Shown: positions 1 to 9,331 of the stretch, in pieces
Position numbering within the stretch: position 1 is the stretch's first letter
Layout of the letters: every line of letters begins with the position of its first letter
NCBI GenBank assembly: GCA_028716265.1
Contig: JAQUQD010000010.1
Span: 1-55,402 of the forward strand
Direction of reading: 5' to 3'
Length of the DNA stretch: 55,402 bases
From: Bacteroidales bacterium
GTDB taxonomy: Bacteria > Bacteroidota > Bacteroidia > Bacteroidales > JAGONC01
Position numbers and translations under genes: made by a program
Notes under the pieces: generated by a model
Seen by the model: only the letters and a program-made list of their open reading frames with translations
Told to the model about the DNA's origin: nothing
Database searches by the model: none

Positions 1-279
1 GCCAGGTTCGGCATCCATGCCACTGAAATGGTGACCCACGAGATCCTTGAATCCATCGAAAAAACACCGGTCGGCCCATCGATCCGATTAAAGCTCAGAG
101 AGACGCTGGAACTGGCCGACCTGGTCAAATTTGCCAAAGAAAATCCTTTGCCCGACGAACATGAACGAAGCTTGAACCAGGCAGTCGACTTTGTGAAGGA
201 ATCCGTTCGCACTACGGATGAGACCCCTGCTGAGGCGACTGACAGTCAAATGATTTCAATCACAGAGGATCAAAAATAA
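1..279 (+). CDS. C-terminal part of a bat-operon protein (cut by window start)
   Basis: The frame is open from the first base to the stop at 277-279, so only the last 92 residues or so are present. The visible part has a helical stretch with ADLVKFAKENP followed by an acidic tail. In Bacteroidota bat operons a membrane protein of about 300 residues lies between the DUF58 gene and batA and ends in a similar conserved segment; position and motif fit that gene. batA starts two bases after this stop, so the two are almost certainly cotranscribed. The exact family (DUF4381-like) is an inference, because the membrane and N-terminal domains lie outside the window. Confidence 0.7.
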   Translation, partial: ARFGIHATEMVTHEILESIEKTPVGPSIRLKLRETLELADLVKFAKENPLPDEHERSLNQAVDFVKESVRTTDETPAEATDSQMISITEDQK

Positions 280-281
280 GT

Positions 282-1280
282 ATGGCACTGAACGACATAG
301 AATTTGCCAATCCGGGATTTTTTTACCTGCTCGCACTCCTCCCCCTGCTTGCGGTCTGGTACTGGTTCCGTCACCGGACGTACCACGCTGACCTGCAGGT
401 ACCTTCTCTGGAATCCTGGCAAAGGGACGGCAAAAGCATCAGAGAATACCTGTACCACATTCTGTTTGTCCTGCGGCTGCTCACTCTCGCGTTGCTGATC
501 CTGGCCCTGGCAAGACCTCAGACCAGCACACGAAAGCAGGATGTAACCATCGAAGGTATCGATATCGTCCTGGCCATGGATATCTCCGGAAGCATGCTGG
601 CGGAAGACTTTAAGCCCAACAGACTGGAAGCCAGCAAGAAGGTAGCCAGTGAATTTGTAGGCGGGCGGCCAAATGACCGGATGGGACTCGTCGTTTTCAG
701 TGGCGAAACCTTCACGCAATGCCCATTGACCACCGATCATGCGATCCTGATCGATCTTTTCGACGACATTAAAAGCGGAATGATCGAGGACGGAACCGCC
801 ATCGGCGACGGGCTGGCCACTGCCGTCAACCGGCTGAAAGAAAGCCAGGCCATCAGCAAGGTCATCATCCTTCTTACCGACGGCGAAAACAACATGGGAT
901 CCATTGACCCGCTTTCTGCCGGGGAGATAGCCAAAGTATTCGGTATACGCGTCTATACCATCGGAGTGGGGACCATTGGAACAGCACCCTATCCGGTGCA
1001 AACACCCTTCGGGACGCGTTATCAGAATATGGAGGTAAGAATCGACGAACCATTGCTCAGACAAATTGCCTCCATGACGGACGCAAGATACTTCCGGGCC
1101 ACGGACAACCAGAAACTGACAGAGATTTACCAGGAGATCGACCGTCTGGAAAAATCCAAGATCGACGTGACCGAGTTCAGGAAAAAACATGAGGAATTTT
1201 TGGTCTTTGCCCTGCTGGCAGGCCTTTTTTTCCTGCTGGAAATGGGATTACGCTTCACCGTTTTCCGAAACATCCCATAA
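282..1280 (+). CDS. batA: BatA, von Willebrand factor A membrane protein
   Basis: A 332-residue protein with an N-terminal membrane segment (about 12-28), a second one (about 60-77), a VWA domain (about 93-285) and a C-terminal membrane segment (about 307-325). The metal-ion-dependent adhesion site is intact: D100-I-S102-G-S104, with a later TDGEN motif. Bat proteins are membrane or periplasmic factors named from Bacteroides aerotolerance; their biochemical role is still unclear, but the VWA domain is expected to bind a partner through the metal. It is first of the tightly packed batABCDE set, two bases after the preceding gene. The identification is secure from domain order and neighbours. 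Confidence 0.93.
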   Translation: MALNDIEFANPGFFYLLALLPLLAVWYWFRHRTYHADLQVPSLESWQRDGKSIREYLYHILFVLRLLTLALLILALARPQTSTRKQDVTIEGIDIVLAMDISGSMLAEDFKPNRLEASKKVASEFVGGRPNDRMGLVVFSGETFTQCPLTTDHAILIDLFDDIKSGMIEDGTAIGDGLATAVNRLKESQAISKVIILLTDGENNMGSIDPLSAGEIAKVFGIRVYTIGVGTIGTAPYPVQTPFGTRYQNMEVRIDEPLLRQIASMTDARYFRATDNQKLTEIYQEIDRLEKSKIDVTEFRKKHEEFLVFALLAGLFFLLEMGLRFTVFRNIP

Positions 1281-1310
1281 TATTTTATAACCAGAACTGT
1301 TATCATTCCT

Positions 1311-2354
1311 ATGATCCGCTTCGCACATCCTGACCTGCTTTATCTCCTCCTGCTGGTACCGGTATTCCTGGTGCTTTTCATCTACGTATTGCACTGGAAG
1401 AAAAATGCATGGAAACGATATGGAGATTATAGCGTGATAAGCCGCCTGATTCCGGGTTATTCAAGGAACAGGCTTATCCTGAAATTCCTGCTCCTTCTGG
1501 TCGCACTGGTGTTCATGGTCATCGGACTGGCCGATCCACAGGTAGGATCCAGGCTTGTAAAAGCGGAAAGAAAGGGGATTGACATCATGCTTGCCCTGGA
1601 TGTGTCGAACAGTATGCTGGCCGAAGATATCAAACCCAGCCGCATGGAGAGATCAAAGCAGGCCATTTCAAAACTGATTGATGAATTGCGGAGTGATAGG
1701 ATCGGGATGATCCTGTTTGCTGGCAAAGCCTATACACAGCTTCCAATCACCACGGATTACGCTGCTGCCAAGTTATTCCTATCCACCGTCTCCACAGATG
1801 CCGTTCCCGTTCAGGGAACAGCGATCGGTGAAGCCATCGACCTCGCGGTGAAATCATTCAATGAAAGCAATGAACACAGCAAGGCCATCATCATCATAAC
1901 AGACGGTGAAAACCATGAAGGAGATGTATTGACGACGGCTAAACAAGCCGCTGAAAAGGGGATCCATATCTACACCATCGGCATGGGTTCCCCTGAAGGT
2001 GGCCCCATCCCCGTCTTTCAGGGGAACAACCGGACCGGGTATAAAAAGGACCGGCAGGGCAATACGGTCGTAACTAAACTGAATGAGACGATGCTGCAGC
2101 AAATTGCATCGGCGGGACAGGGGGTTTATGTTCGTGCAAGCAATGCTTCCGCTGGATTGTCAAAGATCTTTGATGAGATCAACAAGCTGAACAAATCGGA
2201 AATCGAGTCGATGATGTTTTCAGATTATGAAGACCGATTCCAGTATTTTTTGGGGATCAGCATGCTATTCCTTATCCTGGACCTGTTGATCGCGGAGAGG
2301 AAAAGCAAATGGATCAGGAATCTGAGGCTCTTCAGTCCTAAACAACAGGCATAA
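1311..2354 (+). CDS. batB: BatB, von Willebrand factor A membrane protein
   Basis: A 347-residue paralogue of BatA with the same plan: membrane segments near residues 10-27 and 56-74, a VWA domain (about 88-300) and a C-terminal membrane segment (about 310-330). The MIDAS residues are D97-V-S99-N-S101 and a later TDGEN motif. BatA and BatB are thought to work together in the membrane, with BatC and BatE supplying TPR domains. The gene begins 30 bases after batA; no promoter of the TAnnTTTG type is seen in the gap, so it is read as part of the bat operon. Confidence 0.93.
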   Translation: MIRFAHPDLLYLLLLVPVFLVLFIYVLHWKKNAWKRYGDYSVISRLIPGYSRNRLILKFLLLLVALVFMVIGLADPQVGSRLVKAERKGIDIMLALDVSNSMLAEDIKPSRMERSKQAISKLIDELRSDRIGMILFAGKAYTQLPITTDYAAAKLFLSTVSTDAVPVQGTAIGEAIDLAVKSFNESNEHSKAIIIITDGENHEGDVLTTAKQAAEKGIHIYTIGMGSPEGGPIPVFQGNNRTGYKKDRQGNTVVTKLNETMLQQIASAGQGVYVRASNASAGLSKIFDEINKLNKSEIESMMFSDYEDRFQYFLGISMLFLILDLLIAERKSKWIRNLRLFSPKQQA

Positions 2355-2365
2355 TGTAAGTGCTT

Positions 2366-3139
2366 ATGAAGACTTTTATTGCATATACTTCCATATGGAC
2401 ACTGATCGCATTGCTGAGCACAGGATCATCCATCGCGGTGCATGCACAGGCTGAGAATAAACTGATCCGGAAGGGCAATCAGTATTACAGCGATCAGAAC
2501 TTCAAGGAGGCCGAAATCGAATACAGGAAATCACTCGGCAAGAATGATGCGTCCGTGCCCGGCCGGTTCAATCTGGGAACATCCCTTTACAAACAAAAGA
2601 ACCACCAGGAGGCCATTCTTTCCTTCGATTCTGTATTAAACGCCTACCCTGACGAAAAGATCCGGTCACAATCATACTATAATCTCGGGAACTCCCTGCT
2701 TAAATTTTCCATGGATTCAGCCGGGGCAACATCCGACGCCTTGCAGAGTAGCATAGAAGCATACAAACAATCATTGCGGTTAAATCCAGCTGACAGTGCC
2801 GCCAGGTATAACCTTGCCTATGCTCAGCGACTCCTGAGGCAACAACAACAGCAGCAGGGTCAGGATCAGCAGGAGCAGAACCAGGATGAACAGGATCAGC
2901 AACAACAGGATCAGCAAAAGCAAGATCAGCAACAACAAGATCAGCAACAACAAGATCAGCAAAAACAGGATCAGCAACAACAGCAGGACCAGCAGCAGCA
3001 ACAGCAATCCAGGGATATTTCCAGACAGGATGCTGAACGCATGCTGGAAGCATTAAAAAACGATGAAAAGCAAACCCTTGAAAAGTTGAAACAGCAACAG
3101 GTAAAAAGTCAGAGGGTGACCTTCGAGAAAGACTGGTAA
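2366..3139 (+). CDS. batC: BatC, TPR protein with glutamine-rich linker
   Basis: A secreted or periplasm-facing TPR protein of about 257 residues. After a hydrophobic leader ending near HAQAEN it has at least three TPR-like helical pairs (about 30-155), then a low-complexity linker of Q with regularly spaced D, and a conserved tail with QDAERMLEALKNDEK, typical of BatC. I prefer the ATG at 2366 (MKTFIAY) to the GTG at 2360 because it gives a standard signal peptide start. It follows batB by 11 bases. The TPR repeats suggest a scaffold for the other Bat proteins. The linker is encoded by a 15-base repeat described separately. Confidence 0.9.
   Translation: MKTFIAYTSIWTLIALLSTGSSIAVHAQAENKLIRKGNQYYSDQNFKEAEIEYRKSLGKNDASVPGRFNLGTSLYKQKNHQEAILSFDSVLNAYPDEKIRSQSYYNLGNSLLKFSMDSAGATSDALQSSIEAYKQSLRLNPADSAARYNLAYAQRLLRQQQQQQGQDQQEQNQDEQDQQQQDQQKQDQQQQDQQQQDQQKQDQQQQQDQQQQQQSRDISRQDAERMLEALKNDEKQTLEKLKQQQVKSQRVTFEKDW
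2893..3008 (+). repeat. batC: 15-base tandem repeats encoding (DQQQQ)n in batC
   Basis: Seven in-frame units, five of 15 bases (GATCAGCAACAACAA and close variants) and two longer ones at the 3' end, encode Asp followed by mostly Gln; two units read DQQKQ. Unit changes of 15 bases would keep the frame, so copy-number change would alter linker length rather than switch the gene off. Confidence 0.85.
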
Positions 3140-3164
3140 AAAGATAAGAATATATTAATGTATC

Positions 3165-5057
3165 ATGGATAATTGCAATGGCCGCCGGGGAATAACCAAC
3201 AGAGCGCTGTTGGTCATCCTGTTCATGCTTATGTCAGGAATGGCCCCCCTTGTAACATCCGCCCAGGGCATACAGTTTACGGCGGCGGCACGGCACGCCG
3301 TAAGCGTGGGAGAGCAGTTCCGTCTGACCTTCACTGTGAATGCTGATGGACGGGATTTCAAAGCGCCTGCCCTGGGAGATTTTAACGTTTTATCCGGGCC
3401 CAATCCATCCACCAGCTCCAGCATCCAGATCATCAACGGCCAGGTATCCAGATCAGTGACCCTTTCCTACACATTTATCCTTCAGGCAATCAAGGAAGGC
3501 GAATTTCAGATCCAACCGGCAGTCATCACCGTTGACGGCAAACAATTTGAATCCAATCCCCTGACCATCAAGGTCAGTGCTGCCGGCGGCCAGTCCCCGC
3601 AGTCACAACCATCCCCTCCCTCCGGGATTCCCAAAAAAACGGAAGAACTGGGCGATGTGGGACAATCTGATGTCTTTGTACGGACCTCCGTGGATAAGAA
3701 AAATCCTTATCAGGGTGAAGAGATCATCGTTTCCCATAAAATCTATACCCGTGTAGGAATCAGTCAGTACGGCGTTGAAAAGTTTCCATCCTACAATGGA
3801 TTCTGGACTCAGGAGCTCCAGAATCTCCAGGAAGAGCCCAACAAACACAACGAGATCATCAACGGGCAGGAATACCTGGTAGCTGAGATCAACAAAGTGG
3901 CACTGTTCCCGATGAAAAACGGATCACTTACCATCGAACCGCTGGAACTGAACATTGTCGCCCAGGTCAGGAAATCGTCACGAAGCCGTTCGAATGACCC
4001 TTTCGACATTTTTTTCAATGATCCCTTCTTTGGCGGAGGATACCAGAATGTTCAGAAAAGGATCGCTTCCAATCCGGTCACTATCGACATCAAACCCTTG
4101 CCCGCAATCAACCAGCCTGCGGATTTCAAGGGTGTCGTAGGAAAATATACGTTCAAGTCCAACATTGATAAAACAGACGTTGAGGTCAACGAAGCCATCA
4201 ACCTCAAGTTCACTGTACTGGGAGAAGGGAACATCAAGCTCATCGATGAGCTCAGCGTGTCATTTCCCCCTGACTTTGAAGTGTATGATCCGAAAACCTC
4301 CTTTAACCTCAACAAGAACAAGCAGGGTATATCGGGGGTAAAGACCTTCGAATACCTTATTATCCCGAGAAATCCCGGGAGCTTTAAGATAAAACCGGTG
4401 GTTTTCAGTTACTTTGACCCGGATCAGGGAACCTATGTCAGCCAGGCTTCACCTGCTTATGATATTGATGTGCACAAGGGAACGTCTTCCGGTCCGGGAG
4501 TCACCTACAGCGGGGTGGTACAGGAGGATGTCCAGTACATTGGAAGCGATATCCGCCACATCAAGAATAATCCTGTCGTATTGAAGCCGACAGGGAAATC
4601 CCTTTTCGGTTCACTTGCACATATCCTGCTCATCATTGTTCCATTATCACTGGCCGTCTTCGTGATCCTGTTCGTGCGCCAGCAGATGCGAAAAAGAAGC
4701 AACATCCACTGGATGAAGACGCAAAAGGCCACCAAGGTCGCCAGAATGCGCCTCAAACTGGCATCCACATACCTGAAATCACTCCAGGAAAAAGAATTTT
4801 ACAATGAAGTATCCCAGGCGCTGTGGGGTTACATCAGCGATAAATTCAACCTCCCACTGGCCGACCTGTCAATGGATTCTGTGTATGAGACCTTGAAGAA
4901 TAAAAATATCAAGGATGCGATCATCGAACAATTCATCGAAACGCTGAATCATTGCGAATATGCACGGTTTGCACCTGGCGGGACGTCGCAGAACATGGAT
5001 AAGATCTATGAAGAAGCTCTGAATGTAATCAGCAAGACGGAACGGGAACTCAAGTGA
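3165..5057 (+). CDS. batD: BatD, large periplasmic Ig-like membrane-anchored protein
   Basis: A 630-residue BatD (oxygen tolerance protein) family member. A basic N-terminus and hydrophobic stretch form a signal peptide ending near TSAQG (about 33). A long periplasmic part rich in beta-strand patterns follows, then one membrane segment near 485-505 and a helical cytoplasmic tail of about 120 residues. The Phe/Asp/Pro-rich segment around residues 280-292 (FDIFFNDPFFGG) is characteristic of this family. It sits between batC and batE, 25 bases after batC. The family is well recognised but has no defined biochemical activity. Confidence 0.92.
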   Translation: MDNCNGRRGITNRALLVILFMLMSGMAPLVTSAQGIQFTAAARHAVSVGEQFRLTFTVNADGRDFKAPALGDFNVLSGPNPSTSSSIQIINGQVSRSVTLSYTFILQAIKEGEFQIQPAVITVDGKQFESNPLTIKVSAAGGQSPQSQPSPPSGIPKKTEELGDVGQSDVFVRTSVDKKNPYQGEEIIVSHKIYTRVGISQYGVEKFPSYNGFWTQELQNLQEEPNKHNEIINGQEYLVAEINKVALFPMKNGSLTIEPLELNIVAQVRKSSRSRSNDPFDIFFNDPFFGGGYQNVQKRIASNPVTIDIKPLPAINQPADFKGVVGKYTFKSNIDKTDVEVNEAINLKFTVLGEGNIKLIDELSVSFPPDFEVYDPKTSFNLNKNKQGISGVKTFEYLIIPRNPGSFKIKPVVFSYFDPDQGTYVSQASPAYDIDVHKGTSSGPGVTYSGVVQEDVQYIGSDIRHIKNNPVVLKPTGKSLFGSLAHILLIIVPLSLAVFVILFVRQQMRKRSNIHWMKTQKATKVARMRLKLASTYLKSLQEKEFYNEVSQALWGYISDKFNLPLADLSMDSVYETLKNKNIKDAIIEQFIETLNHCEYARFAPGGTSQNMDKIYEEALNVISKTERELK

Positions 5058-5080
5058 GAGGAGAAAGGAGAGAGGAGAAA
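5055..5080. repeat. GAGAGGAGAAAGGAGAGAGG purine repeat
   Basis: A purine-only tract built of GAGAGGA/GAAAGGA units starts at the batD stop codon. Its reverse complement recurs almost exactly upstream of the DUF456 gene (13380-13406). It is followed by a second small tandem repeat, CAATTTGA twice (5082-5098). Confidence 0.7.
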
Positions 5081-5108
5081 TACAATTTGACAATTTGACA
5101 ACTTAATA

Positions 5109-5870
5109 ATGAATAACATCCGGCTAACTTTAATCGTACTGCTGTTTAGCATTGCCCTGGTTGGATCTGCAGGAGTCAATGAAGAAAGGGTGGAAAAGGC
5201 CAATAAGGACTATAGCGCAGGCTTATATGCAAATGCCATCGAAGGGTATGAAAGCGTACTGAAAAATGGCTATGAATCGGCTGAGGTATACTATAATCTG
5301 GGAAATGCCTATTTTAAATCCGATGACCTGGCTTCTGCCATTCTTTACTATGAAAAAGCAAAGAAGCTCAGGCCCAACGACAGCGATGTGCTTTTTAATC
5401 TGAATGTTGCAAACAACCGGATAAAAGACAAAATTGAAACGGTCCCCGTGCTTTTCTACAAACGGTGGTGGCAACAGACAATGAACTGGCTCAGCACGGA
5501 CGCCTGGACCAGGTTCCACATCACCTGCTGGATCGTATTCCTCGCCGCTGCTTCCTTTTACTTTATCTCCAGGATGATTATCATCCGAAAAATAGCATTC
5601 TGGATCGGTCTTGTCATGTTGCTGTTATCCCTCGTCACCTTCGGTGCTGCCTGGCAGGATAACAGATCGAACCATCAGATGACTGAAGCGATCGTTTTTG
5701 ATCCCAGCCTGACCGTCAAGAGTTCTCCCTCGGAAAACAGCGTCGACCTCTTTGTGGTGCATGAAGGTACAAAAGTGGCCATCACTGATCAATTGGGTGA
5801 CTGGTACGAGATCCGGATAGCCAACGGGAGCACAGGCTGGATCCAGCATACTGCTGTCCGAAGCATTTAG
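5109..5870 (+). CDS. batE: BatE, TPR and SH3-like membrane protein
   Basis: A 253-residue protein with an N-terminal signal or anchor, two to three TPR units (about 25-105, with YYNLGNAYFKSDD), two membrane helices (about 138-157 and 160-180) and a C-terminal SH3-like domain (about 190-253, ending with DWYEIRIANGSTGWIQ). This order is the usual one for BatE. It is the last gene of the bat operon, 51 bases after batD; the next gene has its own promoter. SH3-like domains of this type often bind peptides or cell wall; which applies here is not known. Confidence 0.9.
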   Translation: MNNIRLTLIVLLFSIALVGSAGVNEERVEKANKDYSAGLYANAIEGYESVLKNGYESAEVYYNLGNAYFKSDDLASAILYYEKAKKLRPNDSDVLFNLNVANNRIKDKIETVPVLFYKRWWQQTMNWLSTDAWTRFHITCWIVFLAAASFYFISRMIIIRKIAFWIGLVMLLLSLVTFGAAWQDNRSNHQMTEAIVFDPSLTVKSSPSENSVDLFVVHEGTKVAITDQLGDWYEIRIANGSTGWIQHTAVRSI

Positions 5871-5940
5871 CCTTTCATCCACAGCTGTTCTCCAATGCTA
5901 AAACTTTATTCCTGACTGACAGGCATGATGCTTTTTCTAC

Positions 5941-5948
5941 TAATTTTG
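5941..5948 (+). promoter_or_regulatory. -7 element TAATTTTG for the DUF3078 gene
   Basis: Matches the Bacteroidota -7 consensus TAnnTTTG and lies 62 bases before the ATG at 6011, after the bat operon has ended. The -33 element is not clear. Confidence 0.6.
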
Positions 5949-6010
5949 TCCGCCATAAAAAATGAATAATTTTATAACTAGTTTATATTCAATACTTTAA
6001 ATTAAATGCT

Positions 6011-6898
6011 ATGAAAAAAACGGTACTTTTGTTTTTGACTTTAATGATCTGTTTCTCCGGAGTGTCTGCTCAGGAATCACAACCTGCCGGAGCGGCCTGG
6101 AAGAATGGAGGCAAGTTTGCCCTGAACCTTTCACAATCTTCACTGACCAATTGGGCTCCCGGGGGACAAAACTCCCTGGCACTGAACTCATTCATTAACT
6201 ACTTTGCCGATTACACAAAAGGTAAATCCCTGTGGGAGAACCGACTGGACCTGGCGTATGGTCTGCTGAAGGAGGGTGATCAGGACATCCGGAAGAGTGA
6301 CGACAAGATCGATTTTTCATCAAAATACGGCCGGCAGGCCACCAAAACATGGTACTATGCCGCCTTGCTTACATTTAAGAGCCAGTTTTCCAATGGCTAC
6401 AACTATCCTGACGATTCAATAGTCATCTCCCGTTTTCTGGCTCCCGGATACCTATCCATCGGTGTCGGTATGGACTGGAAGCCCAGGGACTATTTCTCCT
6501 TCTACCTGTCCCCTGCCACAGCCCGCTGGATCATCGTAAATGACGACAACCTGTCGGATGCAGGAGCTTATGGCGTAGATCCCGGCGACAGGATCAAAAC
6601 GGAGGCGGGAGCGATGGCACGGTTGGAATTTCTTAAAGATATCATCAAGAATGTAAACCTGAAGTCAAAGCTTGAACTTTTCTCCAACTACCTGGACAAG
6701 CCACAGAACATTGACGTTTACTGGGACAACATGTTCGTCATGACCATAAACAAGTACCTCTCCGCCTCCCTGAATCTGACCCTCGCCTATGATGATAATC
6801 TGCGGATCACAGACAAGGATGGTAAAACAGGACCCAGAACCCAGTTTAAAGAGGTCTTTGGGATTGGATTCACCTATGTTTTCGGGGTCACCAAGTGA
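6011..6898 (+). CDS. DUF3078 secreted beta-rich protein
   Basis: A 295-residue protein with a clear signal peptide (cleavage near GVSAQ, residue 21). The start of the mature part, with NLSQSSLTNWAPGGQNSLA and later KIDFSSKYG, is typical of DUF3078, a Bacteroidota family of predicted outer-membrane beta-barrel-like proteins with no assigned function. The alternating hydrophobic pattern through the C-terminal half and the final aromatic-rich strand (FGIGFTYVFG) fit a barrel. It is monocistronic with its own promoter and converges on the DUF4293 gene. Confidence 0.85.
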   Translation: MKKTVLLFLTLMICFSGVSAQESQPAGAAWKNGGKFALNLSQSSLTNWAPGGQNSLALNSFINYFADYTKGKSLWENRLDLAYGLLKEGDQDIRKSDDKIDFSSKYGRQATKTWYYAALLTFKSQFSNGYNYPDDSIVISRFLAPGYLSIGVGMDWKPRDYFSFYLSPATARWIIVNDDNLSDAGAYGVDPGDRIKTEAGAMARLEFLKDIIKNVNLKSKLELFSNYLDKPQNIDVYWDNMFVMTINKYLSASLNLTLAYDDNLRITDKDGKTGPRTQFKEVFGIGFTYVFGVTK

Positions 6899-6912
6899 AA
6901 AGCAGCAGCCGC

Positions 6913-7398
6913 TTAACGAAGCCTATCCAATGAGCGGACAAGCCGCTCGTCTCTTTTAATGGTGTACATCGCCAGTACAAGAAAAACCAGCGAGATGAGC
7001 GGGAATACGGATCCCACCCTGTACTCTGTGGGAAGCGAAATGTCTTTTGCAATCTTGTCCGTATAAAAGAACAGCAGGACAATAAGGACGATATTCAATA
7101 AAATGGCAAAGTTGATGGTCCTTAACTGCCTTAAACGCTTCTTGTACTGAAGGATGGTCATCACGGTCAGAGCCAGGATCAATACGGATAGGATGATCAA
7201 TGGCAGGTAAAACAAGAATTTATAAGCCGGTTCCAGGGTGTCGGGCTGTTTCTCCAGTCCATAGACATAGAACGAAATGGTCCCAAGGTATGTATCAACA
7301 GTGTTGCCATAAGTAAAGGCAGCCACCGGGAAGAAAAATTGAAGGACAAGGGCAATGAATGCCACTATGAGATAGACTGTCTGGATTCGCTGAATCAT
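6913..7398 (-). CDS. DUF4293 four-helix membrane protein
   Basis: A 161-residue integral membrane protein with four hydrophobic helices. The opening MIQRIQTVYLIVAFIALV is the family signature of DUF4293, found only in Bacteroidota and often beside rho or near DNA-replication genes. I chose the ATG at 7398 rather than 7416 because family members begin MIQRIQ. It is transcribed divergently from rho and converges on DUF3078. No function is known for the family. Confidence 0.88.
   Translation of the reverse strand: MIQRIQTVYLIVAFIALVLQFFFPVAAFTYGNTVDTYLGTISFYVYGLEKQPDTLEPAYKFLFYLPLIILSVLILALTVMTILQYKKRLRQLRTINFAILLNIVLIVLLFFYTDKIAKDISLPTEYRVGSVFPLISLVFLVLAMYTIKRDERLVRSLDRLR
6932..6948 (+). terminator. 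Weak hairpin at the DUF3078/DUF4293 convergence
   Basis: GAGCGG, loop ACAAG, CCGCTC, followed after four bases by TTTT on the plus strand. It lies inside the 3' end of the convergent DUF4293 gene. It is short with a poor T tract, so it is only a possible terminator for the DUF3078 gene. Confidence 0.3.
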
Positions 7399-7477
7399 CG
7401 TAACAAATTTTAACATTACCGGTTGTAAAAGTACGAATGATTTTAGGGATGATTGTGCAACGGGATGATTTTATTTA

Positions 7478-7485
7478 TATATTTG
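7478..7485 (+). promoter_or_regulatory. -7 element TATATTTG of rho, with long leader
   Basis: TATATTTG followed by CACC is an excellent Bacteroidota -7 element. It is the best match between the DUF4293 and rho starts, and gives rho an untranslated leader of about 150 bases (about 7489-7638). I see no strong hairpin or convincing leader peptide there; the longest small frame is 11 codons (7530-7565). Confidence 0.65.
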
Positions 7486-7638
7486 CACCGAATTCTGCAG
7501 CTAGATTCGATAGCTTCTCGGTTTCATGGATGTTTGACCAAATACGTTCGCGTAGCGGGGATTAAAAATTTACTTCACAGATATTCTTTCATTTATTTTC
7601 TAACCGACCAGGACTTCCTTATTTAATTGTAATACATC

Positions 7639-9294
7639 ATGTATCATATTAATGAGTTGAATGAAAAGCTCGTGAATGAGCTGAGAGAAATTGCCAAAGA
7701 GCTTAATATTCCAAAGAGTGAAGGATTAAAAAAACAGGACCTGATCAACCTTATCCTGGATTATCAGGCGGATAATCCTACCCCTGAAATCCTTCAGAAT
7801 GAAAAAAAAGGCCCAAAAAAGACGTTACGGCTGCGCCGTAGAAGAAACACGCCCGATCAGGAAAAAAACAATGAGAAAAGGGTAATCACAGAGGTCGAAG
7901 AGCCAAAGCCACAACAAAAAGCAGAGGTTATTCCCGACTTTTTGGAGGAACCTGATTCCGGGGATGAAATCTTCAATGTCATGGAAGGTGAAACCTTCAG
8001 CCTGGATCTGGAGGAATCCGTACCTGTACAAACGGGAGAATTAGAACATGAGCCGGTTGAGATGGACCAGGAAAAAGAACCGGTACTTACCAAGCCCTTC
8101 AGGGAGAGACCCGGCAGGGAATCCGGATTCCGCACCAAGCATCCGGAAAGGCACAAGGACGAATTCGGTTTTGAATTTGAGGGGATCGTCATTGCCGAGG
8201 GCGTACTGGAAATCATGCCTGACGGGTATGGCTTTCTACGTTCATCCGATTACAACTACCTGAATTCCCCAGATGATATCTACGTATCCCAGTCCCAGAT
8301 CAAACTCTTTGGTTTGAAGACCGGAGACACCGTGCAGGGCAGCATCCGGCCTCCGAAAGAAGGTGAGAAATATTTTCCCCTGATCAAGGTGGAGATGATC
8401 AACGGACGGGACCCGGAAGATGTGCGCGATCGTATTCCGTTCGATTACCTCACACCGCTGTTCCCTGAAGAAAAATTCAAGCTGACAGGGCACCCGCAGG
8501 AAACCCTCTCGACCAGGATCATTGATCTGTTCACTCCCATCGGAAAAGGACAGAGAGGATTGATCGTTGCACAGCCCAAAACCGGGAAAACGGTCCTCCT
8601 GAAAGAGATAGCCAACGCCATCGCCTACAATCACCCGGAAGCCTACCTGATCATCCTGCTCATCGACGAACGCCCGGAAGAAGTCACCGACATGGAACGC
8701 AGCGTGAATGCCGAGGTGATCTCCTCAACGTTCGACGAGCCGGCCGAAAGGCACGTCAGGATCTCCACCATCGTGCTTGAAAAAGCAAAACGCATGGTGG
8801 AATGTGGTCATGATGTAGTCATTCTGCTGGATTCGATCACGCGTCTGGCCAGGGCTCACAACACGGTGATGCCCGCCTCGGGGAAAGTACTCTCCGGTGG
8901 TGTGGAAGCCAACGCCCTGCAGAAACCCAAACGGTTCTTCGGGGCAGCTCGTAAGATCGAAGGTGGCGGCTCACTGACAATCATCGCCACGGCACTGATT
9001 GACACCGGCTCCAAAATGGACGAGGTGATCTTCGAGGAATTCAAGGGAACCGGCAACATGGAGCTTCAGCTCGACCGTAAACTGTCGAATAAGCGCATCT
9101 GGCCCGCCATCGACATCGTGGCCTCCAGCACCCGTCGTGAGGAACTGCTTCTCGACAAGGAAACCCTGCAACGTATCTGGATCCTGCGCAACCACCTGGG
9201 CGACATGAATCCGCTGGAAGCAATGGAATTTCTGAAGGACAAGATGAAATTCACTCAGTCCAACGAGGAGTTCCTCATCTCCATGAATGCATAA
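7639..9294 (+). CDS. rho: Transcription termination factor Rho
   Basis: A 551-residue Rho, longer than the roughly 420 residues of E. coli. Domains in order: an N-terminal helical Rho_N domain (1-45), an acidic and charged insertion (about 50-175), the cold-shock-like RNA-binding domain (about 180-255, with [12 protein letters not shown]) and the RecA-type ATPase. The Walker A loop reads QPKTGKT instead of the common PPKAGKT, and Walker B is [16 protein letters not shown]. The hexamer loads on C-rich RNA and unwinds the transcript from RNA polymerase. N-terminal insertions are usual for Bacteroidota Rho. The long leader leaves room for autoregulation, which is known for rho in other bacteria. 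Confidence 0.97.
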   Translation: MYHINELNEKLVNELREIAKELNIPKSEGLKKQDLINLILDYQADNPTPEILQNEKKGPKKTLRLRRRRNTPDQEKNNEKRVITEVEEPKPQQKAEVIPDFLEEPDSGDEIFNVMEGETFSLDLEESVPVQTGELEHEPVEMDQEKEPVLTKPFRERPGRESGFRTKHPERHKDEFGFEFEGIVIAEGVLEIMPDGYGFLRSSDYNYLNSPDDIYVSQSQIKLFGLKTGDTVQGSIRPPKEGEKYFPLIKVEMINGRDPEDVRDRIPFDYLTPLFPEEKFKLTGHPQETLSTRIIDLFTPIGKGQRGLIVAQPKTGKTVLLKEIANAIAYNHPEAYLIILLIDERPEEVTDMERSVNAEVISSTFDEPAERHVRISTIVLEKAKRMVECGHDVVILLDSITRLARAHNTVMPASGKVLSGGVEANALQKPKRFFGAARKIEGGGSLTIIATALIDTGSKMDEVIFEEFKGTGNMELQLDRKLSNKRIWPAIDIVASSTRREELLLDKETLQRIWILRNHLGDMNPLEAMEFLKDKMKFTQSNEEFLISMNA

Positions 9295-9331
9295 ACATAA
9301 AAAAAGGTGCTCCGGCACCTTTTTTTATGTT
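9294..9331. terminator. Bidirectional terminator shared by rho and mpl
   Basis: A perfect 17-bp stem (9294-9310 with 9315-9331) and a four-base loop TCCG. GGTGC/GCACC is the GC core, flanked by seven A on one side and seven T on the other, so it works as an intrinsic terminator in both directions. It begins at the last base of the rho stop codon and contains the mpl stop codon (9325-9327). Confidence 0.92.

Noticed and set aside
2893..3008. CRISPR-like array
   Set aside because: Units are only 15-18 bases, in frame within batC and without unique spacers.
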